A model generated the notes under the pieces. The model ran no database searches, was not told the origin of the DNA, and saw only the letters and a program-made list of their open reading frames with translations. This document shows, piece by piece, positions 22,801 to 34,445 of a stretch of DNA of 64,000 nt; the stretch's first letter is position 1, and each line of letters begins with the position of its first letter. The position numbers were made by a program, and so were the translations under genes. The stretch spans positions 4,154,001-4,218,000 of the forward strand of contig NZ_CP022752.1 of assembly GCF_002263515.1 (NCBI RefSeq). The letters run 5' to 3'. The DNA comes from Actinopolyspora erythraea (GTDB taxonomy: Bacteria > Actinomycetota > Actinomycetes > Mycobacteriales > Pseudonocardiaceae).

Positions 22801-25800
22801 CGTCGTCGTACCGACGTCCGCCGATGTGCCCTCGGAGTAACGCGCGAGCAGCTCGTTGTCCCGATCGGTCAGCGCGTCCACCGCCGCGATTGGGACCTCG
22901 GGGTCGTCGAGCAGCAGCTCGACGAGTCCTCGCAATCGTTGTGCGATCGCGCTCACGAACGATTCGTCGAACACGTCCGGGCGGTAGTTGAGCCGCAGCT
23001 CCAGAGCGTTTCCCGGCAAGGCGACCAGGGTCAGCGGATAGTGCGTCGCGTCGCGACCGTGTATTCCGGTGACCCGCAGCCCGGTTCCCGGCAGTCGCAA
23101 CGTCTCCGGGTCCAACGGGTAGTTCTCGTAGACGGTGAGCGTGTCGAACAGCTCGCCGGTACCGGTGAACCGCTGGATCTCGGTGAGTCCGGTGTAGTGG
23201 TGTGCCATCAGATCGGCCTGCTCGGACTGCAATCGCTCCAGCAGCTGGCGCAGCGACTCGTCGGGAGCCAGTCGTACGCGCACCGGGATGGTGTTGATGA
23301 AAAGGCCGATCATGGACTCCGCGTCGGGAAGTTCGGGGGGACGTGCGGATACGGTGGCCCCGAAGACGACGTCCTGACGTCCGGTCATCCTCCCGAGTAA
23401 CAGCGCCCACAGCGCCTGAACCACGGTGTTGCCGGTCAGCCCCGACGAACCGGCCAACTCGTTGATGCGGGCGGTGGTGGTCTCCGACAGCCGCAGGGTG
23501 ACCCGCTCCGGTAGGGCCGATTCCTCCGTGGTCGTCCGGGTTCCCGCCAGCAGGGTGGGTTCCTCCACTCCGGACAGTGCCGAGCGCCAGGCCCGTTCCG
23601 ACTCGTCACGGGGACGGGTGGCCAGCCATCCGAGGTACTCACGGTAGGGAGCGGGTTCGGGCAGGGCGGACGCGTCGCCCTCGGCCGCGTAGATGTCGAA
23701 CAGTTCGCGGAACAGCAGCGGAGCCGACCAGCCGTCCAGCAGGATGTGATGGTGCGTAAGCACGACACGGCTGATTTCGGAGTCCAGCCGGAAAACCGTC
23801 AGTCGAAGCAGCGGCGGATCGGTCACGTCGAACCCGCGTGCACGATCCTCGTCCAGCAGCCGAGTGAGCTCTGTCCGGTCGCTGTCGCGGAGGTCGATGT
23901 CCGTGCAATCGACGTCGACGTTGTCCGGGACGAACTGCACGGGGGCACGCAGTTCCTCGTGCCGGAACCCGCCACGGAGGTTGGGATGCCGGGCCAGCAG
24001 CGCACGCGCGGACTTCCGCAGTGAATCCACATCCAGCGGCCCGCTCAGCTCCAGGACGAGCTGCACCGTGTAGGCGTCCGATCCGCTGTCGCCGTAGGCG
24101 GCGTGGAAGTGCAGTCCCGCTGCGAGCGGGGACAGCGGCAGCACATCGACGAGCGAGGGAACCGCCCGCTGCAGGGCGTCGAGTTCGTACTGCTCGAGTT
24201 CGACGAGGGGGAAGTCCGAGGGTGTGTGGCCTGTCGTGTCCGAGCGATTCGTGCTGTCGACGATCGCCGACAGCGCCTCCCGCCACAGCACGGCCAGTCG
24301 CTCGACCTGCGCTTCCCCGAACAGTTCCCGTGGCCAGGAAAGCTCGGCGACCAGCGTCGATCCGTCCGCACCGTCGTAGGCCGTAGTGGTGACGTCCAGA
24401 GCGTGCGGAACCGCCGCGCTCTCGTCCATCCGCCCACCGATCGCGCCGCTTTCGGCGGCCGGTTCGAAAGCCGCGTCATTACCTCCCGCGCCGAACCGGC
24501 CGAGGTAGTTGAATCCGACCTGGGGAGCGGCTCTGCCCGCCAACGTGACAGCGGCCTGCGGATTCAGGTAACGCAGCAGGCCGTAGCCGATCCCGTCGGG
24601 AAGCGCCCTGAGCTGCTCCTTGACCTGTTTCACGGCTCGTGCTGCGGCCGTGCCCCCCGAGAACGCCTCGCCCAGATCGACGCCGGAGACGTCGAGCCTT
24701 GCCGGATACATGGTGGTGAGCCAACCCACCGTCCGCGACAGGTCCGTATCGGACACCTCGCCGGCTCGGCCGTGCCCCTCCAGGTCCAGCAACAGGGACG
24801 TACCCTCGCGTCCCCGGCTCGCCAGCCACCGTGCCATCGCCATCGCGAACCCGGTGAGCAGCACTTCGTCCACCCCCGCGTGGTACGCGGCGGGTACGGT
24901 GGTCAGCAGTGGTTCGGCCAGCTCACCGGAAAGCCGCAGCGTGGTGCCACACAACGAGGACACGGTGTCCCGTTCCGGGTCGAGCGCGCGTTCTCCGAGC
25001 TGCCCCCCGCCCGACGAGAGGACATCCGTCCAGGTTTCCAGCTCGGCGAGCACGGTCGGATCGTGCGCGTGCGCCGTGAGTTTCTCGGACCACCGGCGGA
25101 GTGAGGTGGGGACCGGTTCGAGCGAGGGGTTCCGCCCAGCCACGGCGTCCTGCCAGGCCGCCCGCAGATCCGGCACCAGGATGCGCCAGGACACACCGTC
25201 CACCACCAGGTGATGGACGACGACGAGCAACCGCCCGGACGACCGCGAGCCGGTGTCGATCCAGACCACCCGGATCATCTCGCCCGCTTCGGGGTCCAGT
25301 TCCGAGGCGGCGATCCTTTCCTGCTCGGCGACGTGGGTGGCCGTGTCCCTCCCATCGGTCGCGTCCACCCGCCGCACACTGTCGCGGGCGTGCGGTGAGC
25401 CGGGTTCGGGAACGTACAGCCCCCACAGTCCACCCGTCGTGGTCAGCCGCGCGCGCAGCGCGTCGTGCCGGTCGACCACCGCCCGCACCGCGGTCAGCAG
25501 ATCCGCTTCGGACAGTCCCTCCGGGGCGTTGAGCAGTACGGACTGGCAGAACTCCCCGATGGGGCCGCCGCGTTCGCGCAACCAGTGCATGATCGGGGTG
25601 AGCGGCACTGTCCCCACCCCGGAGTCGTGTTCCTCCCCGTCGCCGGAAGAGCCCGCCGGAACGGCGGCACCGGCCGAGGCGGCCAGCTCGGCAACGGTCC
25701 GGTGTGTGAACACGTCCTTGGGGGTGAGGTGTATCCCGGACTTCCGTGCCCTGCTCACCAGCTGGATCGAGGTGATGCTGTCGCCGCCCAGCTCGAAGAA

Positions 25801-28761
25801 GCTGTCGTGCACCCCGACCTCGGAGAGGTTGAGCACCTCGGCGAACAGCTCGGTGAGCGAGTACTCGGTATCGGTCCGTGGGGCGATCCCCTTCGTCGTG
25901 GATTCGAACACCGGAGCCGGCAGGGCGTTGCGATCGAGTTTGCTGCCGTTGGCGGTCATCGGAAGCGTATCCATCGGCACGAACACCGCAGGCACCATGT
26001 ACTCGGGCAACCGCGCCCCGACGTGGGAGCGTAGTTTGTCGTTCTGCGGCCTCGTCCCCTCGGTACCGACGACATAACCGACGAGTCGCTTCACGCCGGA
26101 ACCGTCCTCGCACGCCACGACCGCACAGCGGGAGACGTCGGGATGAGCCGAGACCACGGTTTCGATCTCACCCGGTTCTATCCGGAAGCCGCGGATCTTG
26201 ACCTGGTCGTCGGCGCGCCCCAGGAAGTCGAGTTGCCCGTCGGCACGCCAGCGCACGAGGTCACCGGTTCGGTAGAGCCGGGAACCGGGGGTACCGAACG
26301 GGTCGGCGACGAACCGGGTGGCGGTCAGGCCGCGGCGTTCCGAATAACCTCGTGCCAACCCGGTCGTGGCGACGTAGAGTTCGCCCTCCGCGCCGGGTGG
26401 TACCGGTCGCAGGGCCGCATCGAGCACATGGGACCGGGTGTTGGGCAGCGGACGCCCGATGGGAGGTGTCTCCCCCGGCGAAAGCCGATCGCTGATGGTG
26501 GCGGCGACCGTGATCTCCGTGGGGCCGTACGCGTTGCGCATCTCGCGTCCTCGTGCCCACCGGTCCACCAGCTCCGCGGAACACGCGTCGCCACCCACGA
26601 TCAGGCAGCGGAAGTCGGGCAGCTCCGCCTCCGGCAGAGTCGCCAGCACGGCAGGCGGAATCAGGGCGTGCGTGACGCCCCTTTCCGCGAGGACCCGGGC
26701 CAGCGGCTCCCCGGCTACCGCCTCGCCGGGAGGCACGACCAGGGTCGCTCCCGCGTACCAGGCCATGCACATCTCCAGCACCGAGGCGTCGAAACTCGGC
26801 GCGGAGAAACGGAGGACTCTCGAATCGTGCCGCACGTCGAAGCGTTCCACTTCGGTCTCGGCGAAGTCGAGCAGTCCCGCGTGGGTGACCACCACCCCCT
26901 TGGGCAAGCCCGTCGAACCCGAGGTGTAGATGAGATAAGCCGGATTGTCCGTGCGCAACGGGGCAACTCGGTCCCTGTCGCTCACCTCCGCGGGGGAGTA
27001 CGAGTCCAGCGCCTCCAGCGTGTTCGGGTCGTCGAGGACCACCACGTCGGTCACGTGGGCGGGAAGCTCCGAGTCACTGGTGGCCAGCACCACTTCGGGA
27101 CGGGCGTCGTCGAGCAGGAACGACACCCGTTCCTCGGGATGGTTCGGATCGATCGGCAGCCAGGCCGCGCCCGCCTTGACCACCGCCAGGCTCGCCGTCA
27201 CCGACTCGATCGAGGTCCGCAGGGCCAACGCGACGCGACTCTCCGGTCCGACGCCGTAATCGATCAGCAGTCGGGCGAGCCGGTTCGATCCGGCGTCCAA
27301 CTCCCCGTAGGACACCTCCGCGGACTCGTCGACCACCGCCGGGGCGTCGGATCCGCCGTGCGCACCTCGCCGGAACAGTTCGGGCAGTGTGCGGGCACCG
27401 GTCGGGCGTTCGGTGGCGTTGCGCGTTCGCAGCAGGTCTCGTTCCGTCTCGTCGAGGAGATCCAGCGACCCGATGGGACGCCACGGCGCGTCGAGCATCC
27501 GCTCCAGCAGGAGACGCAGCCTGTTCAACACAGAACTCGCCTGTCCCCGATCGAACAGCTCGGGTCGATGGTCCAACCGGAGCGTGAGGCGCTCCCCGGG
27601 CAGCACTACCAGGGTGAGCGGATAGTGCGCGGCGTCCTCACCGCGGACACCGGTCAGCTCCAGCCCCGTGCCCGGCAGTGCCAGCGCTTTCGAGTCCAAC
27701 GGGTAGTTCTCGAAGACGACGAGGGTGTCGAACAGCTCCCCGAGCCCCACGGCGCGTTGGATCTCCCGCAACGGGGTGTACTGCTGCTCCAACAGCTCCG
27801 TCTGCTCTCGCCGCACGCGGCGCACCAGCGCGGAGGTGGACTCGGCCGGGTCCAGCAGCACTCTTACCGGAACGGTGTTGATGAACAACCCGATCATCGA
27901 CTCCGAACCGGCCAGCTCGGGCGGTCTGCCGGAGACCGTCGAGCCGAACAGCACGTCCCACTCACCGGTCAGGGTTCCCAGCAACGCTCCCCAGACCGCC
28001 TGCACCAGCGTGTTGGGAGTGATGCCCTCCGCCCGGGCGAACGCGTGCACCCGATCGACCAGTTCGTCGGGGAGTTCGAGCTTCACGCTCTCGGGCCGTC
28101 CGGGGGAGCGTTGCGACTCCGGATCGGCCAACAAGGTCGGCTGATCCACTCCCTCCAGCGCTCGTCGCCAGACCGCTGTCGCCTCGGCGGCGTCACGCTG
28201 ATCGAGCCAGCGCACGTAGTCCCGGTAGGAAGCGCTCTCGGGCAGCGGGTCGGAAGCGGACTCCCCCGCGTAGAACGTGAACAACTCTCGCACCAGCAGC
28301 GGGAGCGACCACCCGTCCAGCAGGATGTGATGCGCGGTGATCGCGAACCGGTAACGACATTCGTCGAACCGCAGCAGCGAGCACCGCAGCAGGGGAGCCA
28401 CGTCGAGCCGGAACCGGCCGGTCTCCTCGACCTCGGTACGGGTGGCCGTCTCCTCCTGCTCCGGAGCCGGCAGGTCCCTCAGATCGACCTCGCGCCACGG
28501 CAATTCGACCTCGGAGGCGATGACCTGCACCGTCTCGCCGCTCTTGCGCTGTCTGAAGGCCGCCCGCAGGTTGGGGTGCCTGGAAAGCACCCGGTACATC
28601 GAGTCGCGGAGGCGTTCGCCGTCCAGTGCACCGGCCAGATCGAGCACGAGCTGTACCGTGTAGACGTCGTCCGCGCCTTCGTCGTAGACGGCGTGGAAGT
28701 GCAACCCCTCCTGCAACCCGGACAGCGGCAGAACATCCTCGACTCGGGCACGCTTCACCAC
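13882..28761 (-). CDS. NRPS, four modules: C-A-T-E / C-A-T / C-A-T / C-A-T-TE
   Basis: About 4959 aa, carrying modules 3 to 6. Approximate residues: C 1-440 (HHILLDG near 140), A 457-960, T at 990 (GGDSI), E 1050-1500 (HHLVVDG near 1184). Then C 1537-1960 (HHILLDG), A 1987-2490, T at 2515 (GGHSL). Then C 2574-3020 (HHIAGDG), A 3034-3560, T at 3589. Then C 3647-4090 (HHIASDG), A 4107-4620, T at 4644, and TE with GWSFGG near 4777. Pocket residues read by eye against GrsA: module 3 DALLIGAVA (hydrophobic), module 4 DAYWWGGTF (valine-like), module 5 DIWEMTADD (acidic pocket, perhaps a basic residue), module 6 DLTKLGMVN (aspartate-like). The GTG at 28761 overlaps the upstream NRPS stop and has GGAGGG before it. 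Two 337-bp perfect repeats lie in the C domains of modules 5 and 6. Confidence 0.93.
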   Translation of the reverse strand: MVKRARVEDVLPLSGLQEGLHFHAVYDEGADDVYTVQLVLDLAGALDGERLRDSMYRVLSRHPNLRAAFRQRKSGETVQVIASEVELPWREVDLRDLPAPEQEETATRTEVEETGRFRLDVAPLLRCSLLRFDECRYRFAITAHHILLDGWSLPLLVRELFTFYAGESASDPLPESASYRDYVRWLDQRDAAEATAVWRRALEGVDQPTLLADPESQRSPGRPESVKLELPDELVDRVHAFARAEGITPNTLVQAVWGALLGTLTGEWDVLFGSTVSGRPPELAGSESMIGLFINTVPVRVLLDPAESTSALVRRVRREQTELLEQQYTPLREIQRAVGLGELFDTLVVFENYPLDSKALALPGTGLELTGVRGEDAAHYPLTLVVLPGERLTLRLDHRPELFDRGQASSVLNRLRLLLERMLDAPWRPIGSLDLLDETERDLLRTRNATERPTGARTLPELFRRGAHGGSDAPAVVDESAEVSYGELDAGSNRLARLLIDYGVGPESRVALALRTSIESVTASLAVVKAGAAWLPIDPNHPEERVSFLLDDARPEVVLATSDSELPAHVTDVVVLDDPNTLEALDSYSPAEVSDRDRVAPLRTDNPAYLIYTSGSTGLPKGVVVTHAGLLDFAETEVERFDVRHDSRVLRFSAPSFDASVLEMCMAWYAGATLVVPPGEAVAGEPLARVLAERGVTHALIPPAVLATLPEAELPDFRCLIVGGDACSAELVDRWARGREMRNAYGPTEITVAATISDRLSPGETPPIGRPLPNTRSHVLDAALRPVPPGAEGELYVATTGLARGYSERRGLTATRFVADPFGTPGSRLYRTGDLVRWRADGQLDFLGRADDQVKIRGFRIEPGEIETVVSAHPDVSRCAVVACEDGSGVKRLVGYVVGTEGTRPQNDKLRSHVGARLPEYMVPAVFVPMDTLPMTANGSKLDRNALPAPVFESTTKGIAPRTDTEYSLTELFAEVLNLSEVGVHDSFFELGGDSITSIQLVSRARKSGIHLTPKDVFTHRTVAELAASAGAAVPAGSSGDGEEHDSGVGTVPLTPIMHWLRERGGPIGEFCQSVLLNAPEGLSEADLLTAVRAVVDRHDALRARLTTTGGLWGLYVPEPGSPHARDSVRRVDATDGRDTATHVAEQERIAASELDPEAGEMIRVVWIDTGSRSSGRLLVVVHHLVVDGVSWRILVPDLRAAWQDAVAGRNPSLEPVPTSLRRWSEKLTAHAHDPTVLAELETWTDVLSSGGGQLGERALDPERDTVSSLCGTTLRLSGELAEPLLTTVPAAYHAGVDEVLLTGFAMAMARWLASRGREGTSLLLDLEGHGRAGEVSDTDLSRTVGWLTTMYPARLDVSGVDLGEAFSGGTAAARAVKQVKEQLRALPDGIGYGLLRYLNPQAAVTLAGRAAPQVGFNYLGRFGAGGNDAAFEPAAESGAIGGRMDESAAVPHALDVTTTAYDGADGSTLVAELSWPRELFGEAQVERLAVLWREALSAIVDSTNRSDTTGHTPSDFPLVELEQYELDALQRAVPSLVDVLPLSPLAAGLHFHAAYGDSGSDAYTVQLVLELSGPLDVDSLRKSARALLARHPNLRGGFRHEELRAPVQFVPDNVDVDCTDIDLRDSDRTELTRLLDEDRARGFDVTDPPLLRLTVFRLDSEISRVVLTHHHILLDGWSAPLLFRELFDIYAAEGDASALPEPAPYREYLGWLATRPRDESERAWRSALSGVEEPTLLAGTRTTTEESALPERVTLRLSETTTARINELAGSSGLTGNTVVQALWALLLGRMTGRQDVVFGATVSARPPELPDAESMIGLFINTIPVRVRLAPDESLRQLLERLQSEQADLMAHHYTGLTEIQRFTGTGELFDTLTVYENYPLDPETLRLPGTGLRVTGIHGRDATHYPLTLVALPGNALELRLNYRPDVFDESFVSAIAQRLRGLVELLLDDPEVPIAAVDALTDRDNELLARYSEGTSADVGTTTVHGRFVERVRCSPEATALLAGDERITYRELDRRANALANRLLRLGVSSEQPVAILQQRSVELVVSTLAVLKAGGAYVPLDSRSPAERLERILSRTSAAILLTDPALCELPLAHEAEIVVLGRAELSDEPETDPRVPVHPEQLAYVMFTSGSTGEPKGVAVRHRDVVSLAGDGSWETERQQRVLLHSPHAFDASTYELWVPLLSGRELVVAPAGELDIAELAATITDSGVTALWLTAGLFRLLAEEYPECFAGVREVWTGGDVVPAAMVRRVLEVNPSLVVGDGYGPTETTTFATRYLMDSSTSVPNNVPIGSPLDNMRVSVLDTNLLPAPPGVPGELFIAGEGVARGYLDNPRLTASWFVADPFGVPGTRMYRTGDIVRWNSEGALEFVGRVDEQVKVRGFRIELGEIETALAERPEVAQVAVLAREDVPGDKRLVAYVVPTDEGIDTGLLRSVAETALPEYMVPSAFVELESLPITTNGKLDRAELPAPTLTAGGGRRPRTSAEEVLCGLFADVLGAPSVGIDDNFFALGGHSLLATRLISRVRSTFGVELAVRNLFETPTVAGIAQAMTGAAAARTPLRAMPRGELVPASYGQRRLWFLNALEGAGSPYKIPVGIRLSGSLDVEALRGAFRDVVERHEVLRTVYSDVDGEPHQRALSVSDAVPDIERVTATEEELRQAMLDRVAIGFDLRVAPPMRVTLFELGQWEQVLLIVLHHIAGDGWSMAPLADDLSRAYTARLTGERAEREPLEVQYADFTLWQREVLGSENDPNSTISRQVAFWKSELADLPEELPLPTDRPRPLAPTYRGGTELFEISAGVHGGLLGLAAGERASLFMVFQAALAGLLTRLGAGVDVPVGSPVAGRTDEALDGLVGFFVNTLVLRTDTGGDPSFRELLARVRRSDLAAYAHQDLPFERLVEEINPPRALGRNPLFQVMLVLQNNADPELDLPGLRSRPEPVGAYASQFDLSLDLTERHDDAPAGVSARLDYSAELFDPSTARSFVERFRRFVEAVVADPDRPIGEVDLLGADERHRLLVERNRSERATDTFDLVARVREHAVRSPAAVALADDDSELDYRTLVRRASALSRRLLEAGAGRGSLVALCAERRVSVPVAVLGVLGAGAAFLPVDPNAPRARNERILARSGARVVLADEHHHELATRLADVASAEVLPLDESQDGPEELLEPRGGPDDLAYVLYTSGSTGAPKGALVHRRGMVNHLFAKVEDLAVTESDSLVQNAPLTFDISVWQMLAPLLVGGRTRVVGDGTARDPERLFRVVAEERITVLEVVPSLLRAALDTWDTVASTSGSESREAGGSVPSDLRWLMVTGEALPPDLCTRWFEYEPAVPLVNAYGPTECSDDVTHAVITPESRTDDVRIPIGRVVRNTRLYVLDEALRPVPDGIPGELCVGGAGVGHGYLGDPVKTALAFVPDPLSGEAGARLYRTGDRVRYRADGQLEFLGRDDQQVKIRGQRIELGEVEAALRAAEEVRDAVVTVHRDSAGQARLAGYVTGTSDTTAVRAALAGNLTEAMTPAVLVPLETLPLSPNGKVDRNRLPEPEFPTSASGREPATPQEEMLCQLFAEVLGAERVDVDDDFFALGGHSLLATRLVNRIRSVTGVEVSMRALFETPTVTGVAEHLGNPSHVRSALRRFERPERVPLSFAQRRLWFLNRFSETAGAYNVPLALRLTGELDVAALRAAIGDVVDRHESLRTVFPQHGEEPHQVVLADARPETPLETLDNAELTGRLDELVRTEFDLTTETPLRSRLFRTGEREHVLLLLMHHIASDGGSAAPLARDLSTAYRARGAGQEPSPAPLEVQYADFTLWQREVLGDEQDPDSPLSRQLRFWEHALSGIPEELDLPTDRARPAVPSHRGARVPIEISAGVHGGLLGLAAGERASLFMVFQAALAGLLTRLGAGVDVPVGSPVAGRTDEALDGLVGFFVNTLVLRTDTGGDPSFRELLARVRRSDLAAYAHQDLPFERLVEEINPPRALSRHPLFQVMLSFRNHDTVDAEMDGLDVETLPLDPGSAKFDLSLNLAERRESDGAAAGIIGDLQYSTDLYDRGTVLRMVDGLLHMLESFVTDPDRRIGAVELLRGERRERVLGEWNDTSTAGADRTLPEMLTVQAHRTPDAPAVRTVRGELSYSELTERVSRLARRLAAFGVGPERFVAVALPRSAEMVVALLAVLEAGGAYLPVDPDYPADRIGFMLADAAPELLLTDGDVLAELRRSGVETADERTVLFEDTAELPEAEPSAPAFANPAYVIYTSGSTGRPKGVVVEHRSLSDYLVFGGNDYEGVRGVVPLHSPVSFDLSVTAMFVPLTVGGTVHVTELDDSDPRTVELLRDHPPNFLKGTPSHLPLLNTLPEEFSPDGELLLGGELLLGERVDEWRERNPGVTVFNMYGPTETTVNCTEYRVEPDQPIPSGPLPIGEPLDNTRVYVLDENLFPVEIGVAGELYIAGTGLARGYLHRPGATASRFVANPFGPPGERMYRSGDIVRWRADGQLVFVRRVDDQVKLRGFRVEPGEIEALLTARPEIASAAAVVREDHPGDQRLVAYVVPRDGADLDTSDLRRTLSEVLPTYMVPSAFVELDELPTTPNRKLDREALPPPEFEGTVEARGPRNQTERVLRELFAEVLDTTTVGVHDGFFELGGHSLLATRLISRVRSAFGVRTAMRTLFEAPTVAALADRLGEHDDSDGFDVLLPLRASGERSALFCVHPASGFAWSYAGLMKHLEPDVPIYGLQSRGLDGEETLPETVTEVARDYVERIRTVQPHGPYRLLGWSFGGLIAQEMAVLLRKHGEDVELLAMLDSFPKTPEDSEEDHVEESELYLAMLDLAGYDRAGLSERDLDAESTARLVREQGGVFGDLTEDRLRALHRVFLNNTRLARRHVPSHYTGDALLFVATGDEEPGPGKVAWHPHVDGEITEYPVEARHNDMTRAEPLARIGRVLVERMDTQPSEGKEDQ
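16817..17153. repeat. 337-bp perfect direct repeat, copy 1 (C domain of module 6)
   Basis: It is identical base for base to 20024-20360. On the coding strand it encodes about 112 residues of the C-terminal lobe of the condensation domain (from EISAGVHGG to EINPPRA). Codon choice differs sharply from the flanks: Leu is mostly TTG, Asp GAT, Phe TTT, Val and Gly often end in G or T, while neighbours use CTG, GAC and TTC. Perfect identity at silent sites means recent duplication or gene conversion. Confidence 0.95.
20024..20360. repeat. 337-bp perfect direct repeat, copy 2 (C domain of module 5)
   Basis: This is the second copy of the segment at 16817-17153, 3207 bp away in the same orientation, which is one module length. 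Outside the block the two C domains diverge at both protein and DNA level, so the edges are abrupt: CTCGGGG versus CCCGGGG at one end, TCGAACAG versus TCGATCGG at the other. Confidence 0.95.
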
Positions 28762-31700
28762 AGTTCGCCCTCCGCTTCCAGTTCGTCCTCGAACAAGTCG
28801 ATCTCGTCCTGGTCGAGCCCGACGAGAGTCAGGTCCGACGGTGTGTGTCCGCCCGCGTTCGTCCGGCTCGCGTGCTCGATCAACGCGTGCAACGTCCGCT
28901 CCCACAGTGCGAACAGTTCGGCCCCGGCCGAGTCGCTCAGCAACTCCTTCGGTCGGAGCGCGGTGAGCGTCAGCTCGGGTCCGGCGGGTCCCTCCGTCAC
29001 GGCCGCCGTGATGTCCAGCGCGTGGGTGACCGGCATGTCGGCATCGGCTCCGCCGTCCGGCCCCGGTGACTCCGGCACGGGGCCGAAGTCACCGGACTCG
29101 TTCGCGGGGAGCCTGCCGAGATAGTTGAAGCAGACGTCCGGTGACTCGGACGGCAGGTCGGCGGGCTCGGTCTCCGAAGAACCGAGCAGACCGAAGCCGA
29201 CCCCCGTTCCCGGGACCGAACGCAGTTGTTCCTTTATCCGCTTCAGAACCCTGCCGGTCGCGGAACCCGCGGAAAGTACTTCCTCGACGTGCGGCTCGGA
29301 CACTTCGAGCCGGACGGGATGGATGTTGGTGAACCACCCCACGGTGCGTGAAACGTCCAGACCGCTCACGAGCTCCTCACGCCCGTGCCCCTCCAGATCG
29401 ACGAGGACAGGCCCGCGCGATCGCCCGTGGCGCTCGCGCCAGACCTCGACCGCGACGACGAACCCGGTGAGCAGCACCTCGTCCATTCCCGCGTGGAACG
29501 CGGGGGCCACGATGGTCAGCAGCTCACGGGTGGCTTCGACGGAGAGCCCCGAATCGTGCCGCCGCAACGTGCCCACCGTGTCGGACGAATCCGGTTTCCG
29601 CTCCGCCACACGTGCCTCGTCGCCTCCGCGCAGCACCCGTTGCCAGAACGGTTCCTGCTCCCGCACCGACGGTGACCGCGCCAGTTCGGCAAGCCGGGTG
29701 GACCAGCTCCGGAAGGACGTCGGCACCGGCTCCAGCTCGGGCTCCGTACCCTCCGCGAGCGCTCGGTGGGCGAGCTCCAGATCAGGGAGCAGGACACGCC
29801 AGGAAACCCCGTCGACGACGAGGTGATGAATCAACAGGAGCAGTCGTCCCGGTTCGTCGGTTCCGAAGTCGAACCAGACCGCGCGAACCATCGCCGCTCG
29901 ACGTGGATCGAGTTCCCGCCGCGCGACCAGGTGCTCGGCGCGGATCCGTTCGGTGGCATCGGCCACGTCGGAGACGTCCACCCGCCGGACCACGGCTTCG
30001 ACGTCGATCTCACCGGGCGGTGGTACTCGCAGCACGGGTCGCGGACCGTCGTCGACGAGCGCGGCGCGAAGCATGTCGTGGTGATCCAGTAGCGCTCGCA
30101 GCGAGCGCACCAGTGTCTGCCTGTCCGTCCCGGACGGAGTTCGGACGAGCATCGACTGGTGGTAACCGGAGATCGGACCGGGTAGTGCGGTAAGTCGCCG
30201 CGCGATCGGCGGGAGCGCTACGTCGCCGACACCCGCGTCATCGGATTCGGGGCGAACTCGTGCGGTGCTCGTGCACACCCCCGCCAGCAGGGACGGTGTG
30301 CCGCGCTCGAAGACGTCCTTCGGTTTGAAGTGCAGCTCGTGTCCACGTGCTCGGGAAACGAGTTGGAGCGACATTATGCTGTCGCCTCCGAGCGCGAAGA
30401 ACCCCTCGTCGACGCCGACCTCGTCGAGGCCGAGCACGTTCGCGAACAGTTCGCACAGCCGCGCCTCCACGGCCGTCCGTGGGCGGGTGGGCGAACTCTC
30501 CCGGGTACCGACCTCGGGAGAGGGAAGCGCGGCACGGTCGAGTTTGCCGTTCGCGGTGACGGGAAGCGTCCCGATCGGCACGAGGAACCGCGGCACCATG
30601 TACTCGGGGAGCGTGCCCGCGAGATACGTCCGCAGTTCGGAGGGGTCCAACCGCTCACCGACCACGTATCCGACGAGTCGCCGATTGCCGTTGGTGTCCT
30701 CTCGATCCAGCACCACCGCCGCCGACACGCTCGGATGCCCGGTGAGCACCGACTCGATCTCGCCGAGCTCGACGCGGAACCCGCGGATCTTGACCTGCTC
30801 GTCGACCCTGCCGAGAAACTCCAGCGCACCGTCCTCACGCCGCGTGACCAGATCCCCTGTCCGGTAGAGCCGGCCGCCGGAGGTGTCGAACGGGTTCGCG
30901 ACGAACCGTTCGGCGGTGAGCCCGGGACGATTCAGGTATCCGTGCGCCAGCTGTTCGCCCGCCAAGTACAGCTCACCGGGGGTTCCCGGTGGAACCGGGC
31001 GCAATGCGGCGTCGAGCACGTGGACCCGGGTGTTCCACACCGGATACCCGATCGGGACTGTCGTCCCCGCCCGCTCGACACAGTCCCAGGCGGTCACGTC
31101 CACCGAGGCCTCGGTCGGTCCGTAGAGGTTGTGCAGCTCCGAGTCGAACGTCGCGCGGAACCGTTGGCGCGCCGATTCCGGAAGTGCTTCACCGCTGCAG
31201 ATCACCCGCCGCAGACTCGAGCAGGCAGCCGGATCGGCCTCCGACAGGAACGCCCACAGCATGGACGGGACGAAGTGCAGGGTGGTGATCCCCGCGGCGG
31301 CGATGAGTTCGGAAAGGTACTCGGCGTCCCTGTGCCCCTCCGGCTCGGCCAGCACCACCGAGGCGCCCGAGATCAGTGGTAGGAAGAACTCCCAGACCGA
31401 GACGTCGAAACCGGACGGGGTCTTCTGCAACACGCGATCGGTGGCGTCGATCCCGTAGTGGTCACGCATCCACAGCAACCGGTTGACGATGCCGCGGTGC
31501 GGCACGACGACGCCTTTGGGCCGTCCGGTGGAACCGGAGGTGTAGATCAGGTAAGCCGGGTCGAGTCCGGAGAGCGCCGTGCCGCGCTCATCGTCCGAGA
31601 CGTCGTCGGCGGACTGCCGTGAAACGGCGGCACGGAACCACTCGGTGTCCACCCACAGCCGGGGGACCTCGACTTCGATCCCGCCGACGGTGTCGGTGGT

Positions 31701-34445
31701 GCCGAGCAACAGGGTGGGAGCGCAGTCCGAGAGCACGTACTCGATCCGCTCGGCAGGATGGTCCGGGTCCACAGGCACATAGGCCGCACCGGTCTTGTGC
31801 ACCGCGTACAGCGCCGTTATCAGTTCGAAGGAGCGTGGTAAGGCGACCGCCACTCTCGTACCGCGGCCCACCCCGCGAGCGAGCAGCAGCCGGGCCAGCC
31901 GGTTCACATCGGCGTTGAACCTCTCGTAGGTGCGGCTTTGACCACCGAAGGTCACGGCCCGCGCCGCCGGATCGAGACGCACCCGCCGTTCGAACAATTC
32001 GGGAAGGGTGGCCGCGGGCACGTCCCGCTCGGTTCGGTTGAGCTCGGTCTGCAGCCGGTGTCTCTCCTCCGGTTCGAGCGGATCGATCCGTCCGATCGGA
32101 GTGTCCGGAGCCTGCGTGAACACGTTGAGGACACGCCGAAGACCGTCCAGCATCCGTCGTGCGGTCGTGGCTCCCACCGCGCCCGGCCGGTGGTCCAACC
32201 GCAGCCTCAGCCGTTCCCCCGGCGTGATGTTCAACGTCAACGGGTAGTGGGTGGAGTCGGTGCCGTGCACGTCGGTCACTTCGATGGACGTGTGCTCCGG
32301 GGTGAAAGTGCCGTCACTCAGCGGATAGTTCTCGAAGACAACGAGGGTGTCGAACAGCTCGTCGAATCCGGCGGCACGCTGAACGTCGGCGGGTCCGAGG
32401 TGCTGGTGTTCCATCAGCTCGCTGTGATCGCGCTGCAGTTCGTACAGCACTTCGTGTAGCCGGCGTTCCGGATCCATCCGTGCCCGCACCGGCACGGTGT
32501 TGATGAACAACCCGACCATCCACTCGACGTCCGGCAGTTCCGCGGGACGTCCGGCGACCGTGGCGCCGAAGACGACGTCGTCCCTACCGGTCACGAACGC
32601 CAACAACACCGCCCAGACACCGCGCAGCACCGTGTTCAGTGTCAGTCCGTTCCTGCGTGCGGTGGTGGTGAGCTGGATGGTCACCGCTTCAGGGAGCTCG
32701 AGCGTGTTGGCCTCCGGCAGCCGGTCGTGCGGGCTTCCCTCGCTGACCAGGGTCGGAGTCGCCCCGGCCAGATAGTTCGCCCAGGCCAGTTCCGCGGATT
32801 CCCGATCTCTGGCGGCCAACCAGCGCTGGTAACTGCGGTGGTCCGGGGCCGTGGGCAGCACCGACTCGTCGCCGTCGGCGGCGTAGAGCCGAAACAGCTC
32901 CGAGGCGAGCACGGGCAGCGACCACCCGTCCAACAGGATGTGGTGGCAGGTGAGCACGAGCGTGTGGCGCTGCCGTGCGGTACGTACCAGGGCGAACCGC
33001 AACAGCGGTGGGGTGGACAGGTCGAAGCGGCGCACTCGGTGTTCCTGACGCAGCGAGCGCAGCTCCGCGGCCGCGTCGGGGAGATCCGCGAAGTCGTGCT
33101 CCTCCCACGGAACATCGACCTCGGCGAGCACGTATTGCAGTGGCCGGCGAAGGTCCTCGTGTCGGAACGCACCACGCAGGGCGGGGTGACGACGCAACAG
33201 CTGTCGTGCACAGCGCTGCAGCAGCTCGGATTCGACCGGACCGCTCAAATCGAAGCACACCTGCACGGTGTAGACATCCACGTCGCCGTCATCGTAGAGC
33301 GCGTGGAACAGCAGTCCCTCCGCGAGCGGTGCGGGGCGGAGCAGATCCCGGACGTCACCGACACCCGTCTCGATCGCGGCGACCTCGTCGCGGTCGAGAT
33401 CGACCAGGTCGAAATCACTGGGCGTGAGCGCCCCGCCGGTACGCCCGGAACGTGTCCCGCACCATCGACGCAGCTCCTCGAGTTCGCGCAGCCAAGCGGT
33501 CACTATCCCGTCGATTCCGGTTTCGTCGAGGACGGTGTCGAGATAGGTGAGCCGAGCGGTAAGACGCGGCTCGTCCGTACCGCCCTCTGCCAACACGTCG
33601 ATTTCCAGGGCGTGCGCGGGAGGGAGCTCGTCGTCGGAGGAGACCGTCGCTCCCGCGCGTCGTAGCGTCCACCCCGCCCCGGAGTGGACGAGCCTTCCGA
33701 GGTAGTTGAAGCCGAGCCAGGGGTGTTTCGCCTCGGCCAGCTCCGGGGCCGTGTCGGTGTTGATGTAACGCAGCAGACCGAAACCGATGCCGTTACCGGG
33801 GACGGAGCGAACACGTTCCTTGACACAACGTAGTGCACCGAGCACCCCGTCGCCCTCGGATCCGGTCAGGTCCAGTCGAATCGGGTGGATACTGGTGAAC
33901 CAACCGAGCGTGCGGTAAGGAGCCTCTCCCGGAGCGACCTCCTCGCGACCGTGGCGTTCCACGTCGACCAACAGCGGCCGCCCGGCGGTGTCGATCCCGG
34001 CATCCCGCATCGCGCGTGCCAGCCCCGTCAGCAGCAGTTCGTCCACACCCGCGTGCGTCTCAGCGGGCATCTCGTTGAGCAGTGCCTCGGACAGGACGTC
34101 CGGTAACGACACCATGCGAGCGTGTACCTCACCGGAACCCTGCCGTGCCGGCGCGGGAGGTTCCGCCACCGGCGCGGACAACACTTCCCTCCAGTGATCG
34201 AGCTCGGCGACCACTTCGGGCTGTCGTGCCAGTTCGGGCAGGCGGAGTGCCCAGTGTCGGTACGACATCCCGCCGTGCTCGTAACGCGGTCGCCTGCCGT
34301 CGGCCAGGGCCGACCAGCCTTCCTCCAGGTCGTCGAACAGGATGCGCCAGGACACACCGTCGACCACGAGATGATGTGCCACGAGCAGCAGCTGTTTGCC
34401 GTTCCCGTCGTGACCGCACCCCTCGAACAGGACCGCTTGCACCAT
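28755..34445 (-). CDS. NRPS, second part: (E of module 1) - C-A-T-E
   Basis: This 1896-aa open frame begins in the middle of an epimerization domain, with that domain's [10 protein letters not shown] at residues 22-31. It therefore continues the upstream NRPS gene rather than starting a new protein. Then follow C (about 365-800, HHILLDG near 500), A (815-1320, [10 protein letters not shown] near 970), T (GGDSI near 1355) and a complete E (HHLVVDG near 1540). The A-domain pocket reads DVWHISLVD, the serine code, so module 2 should load Ser and epimerise it. The formal ATG at 34445 has no good ribosome site. Its stop overlaps the GTG of the next NRPS gene. The true protein, if the frameshift is an error, would run from 37930 to 28755 (about 3058 aa). 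Confidence 0.9.
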   Translation of the reverse strand: MVQAVLFEGCGHDGNGKQLLLVAHHLVVDGVSWRILFDDLEEGWSALADGRRPRYEHGGMSYRHWALRLPELARQPEVVAELDHWREVLSAPVAEPPAPARQGSGEVHARMVSLPDVLSEALLNEMPAETHAGVDELLLTGLARAMRDAGIDTAGRPLLVDVERHGREEVAPGEAPYRTLGWFTSIHPIRLDLTGSEGDGVLGALRCVKERVRSVPGNGIGFGLLRYINTDTAPELAEAKHPWLGFNYLGRLVHSGAGWTLRRAGATVSSDDELPPAHALEIDVLAEGGTDEPRLTARLTYLDTVLDETGIDGIVTAWLRELEELRRWCGTRSGRTGGALTPSDFDLVDLDRDEVAAIETGVGDVRDLLRPAPLAEGLLFHALYDDGDVDVYTVQVCFDLSGPVESELLQRCARQLLRRHPALRGAFRHEDLRRPLQYVLAEVDVPWEEHDFADLPDAAAELRSLRQEHRVRRFDLSTPPLLRFALVRTARQRHTLVLTCHHILLDGWSLPVLASELFRLYAADGDESVLPTAPDHRSYQRWLAARDRESAELAWANYLAGATPTLVSEGSPHDRLPEANTLELPEAVTIQLTTTARRNGLTLNTVLRGVWAVLLAFVTGRDDVVFGATVAGRPAELPDVEWMVGLFINTVPVRARMDPERRLHEVLYELQRDHSELMEHQHLGPADVQRAAGFDELFDTLVVFENYPLSDGTFTPEHTSIEVTDVHGTDSTHYPLTLNITPGERLRLRLDHRPGAVGATTARRMLDGLRRVLNVFTQAPDTPIGRIDPLEPEERHRLQTELNRTERDVPAATLPELFERRVRLDPAARAVTFGGQSRTYERFNADVNRLARLLLARGVGRGTRVAVALPRSFELITALYAVHKTGAAYVPVDPDHPAERIEYVLSDCAPTLLLGTTDTVGGIEVEVPRLWVDTEWFRAAVSRQSADDVSDDERGTALSGLDPAYLIYTSGSTGRPKGVVVPHRGIVNRLLWMRDHYGIDATDRVLQKTPSGFDVSVWEFFLPLISGASVVLAEPEGHRDAEYLSELIAAAGITTLHFVPSMLWAFLSEADPAACSSLRRVICSGEALPESARQRFRATFDSELHNLYGPTEASVDVTAWDCVERAGTTVPIGYPVWNTRVHVLDAALRPVPPGTPGELYLAGEQLAHGYLNRPGLTAERFVANPFDTSGGRLYRTGDLVTRREDGALEFLGRVDEQVKIRGFRVELGEIESVLTGHPSVSAAVVLDREDTNGNRRLVGYVVGERLDPSELRTYLAGTLPEYMVPRFLVPIGTLPVTANGKLDRAALPSPEVGTRESSPTRPRTAVEARLCELFANVLGLDEVGVDEGFFALGGDSIMSLQLVSRARGHELHFKPKDVFERGTPSLLAGVCTSTARVRPESDDAGVGDVALPPIARRLTALPGPISGYHQSMLVRTPSGTDRQTLVRSLRALLDHHDMLRAALVDDGPRPVLRVPPPGEIDVEAVVRRVDVSDVADATERIRAEHLVARRELDPRRAAMVRAVWFDFGTDEPGRLLLLIHHLVVDGVSWRVLLPDLELAHRALAEGTEPELEPVPTSFRSWSTRLAELARSPSVREQEPFWQRVLRGGDEARVAERKPDSSDTVGTLRRHDSGLSVEATRELLTIVAPAFHAGMDEVLLTGFVVAVEVWRERHGRSRGPVLVDLEGHGREELVSGLDVSRTVGWFTNIHPVRLEVSEPHVEEVLSAGSATGRVLKRIKEQLRSVPGTGVGFGLLGSSETEPADLPSESPDVCFNYLGRLPANESGDFGPVPESPGPDGGADADMPVTHALDITAAVTEGPAGPELTLTALRPKELLSDSAGAELFALWERTLHALIEHASRTNAGGHTPSDLTLVGLDQDEIDLFEDELEAEGELW

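Noticed and set aside
28762..28905. ATG at 28905 as start of the four-module NRPS
   Set aside because: The first 48 residues would be Arg/Gly/Asp-rich nonsense overlapping the end of the preceding NRPS. GTG 28761 has GGAGGG upstream, overlaps the previous stop and directly begins the C domain.
26143..29124. A 993-codon plus-strand frame opposite the NRPS modules 2-3 junction
   Set aside because: Antisense of condensation and adenylation domains, Arg/Gln/Gly-rich, no motif, no ribosome site.
34028..34445. The last 140 residues of the first NRPS frame as a real C-terminal tail
   Set aside because: They are the out-of-phase reading of an E domain that is perfectly conserved in the other frame, including its HHxxxDG motif.
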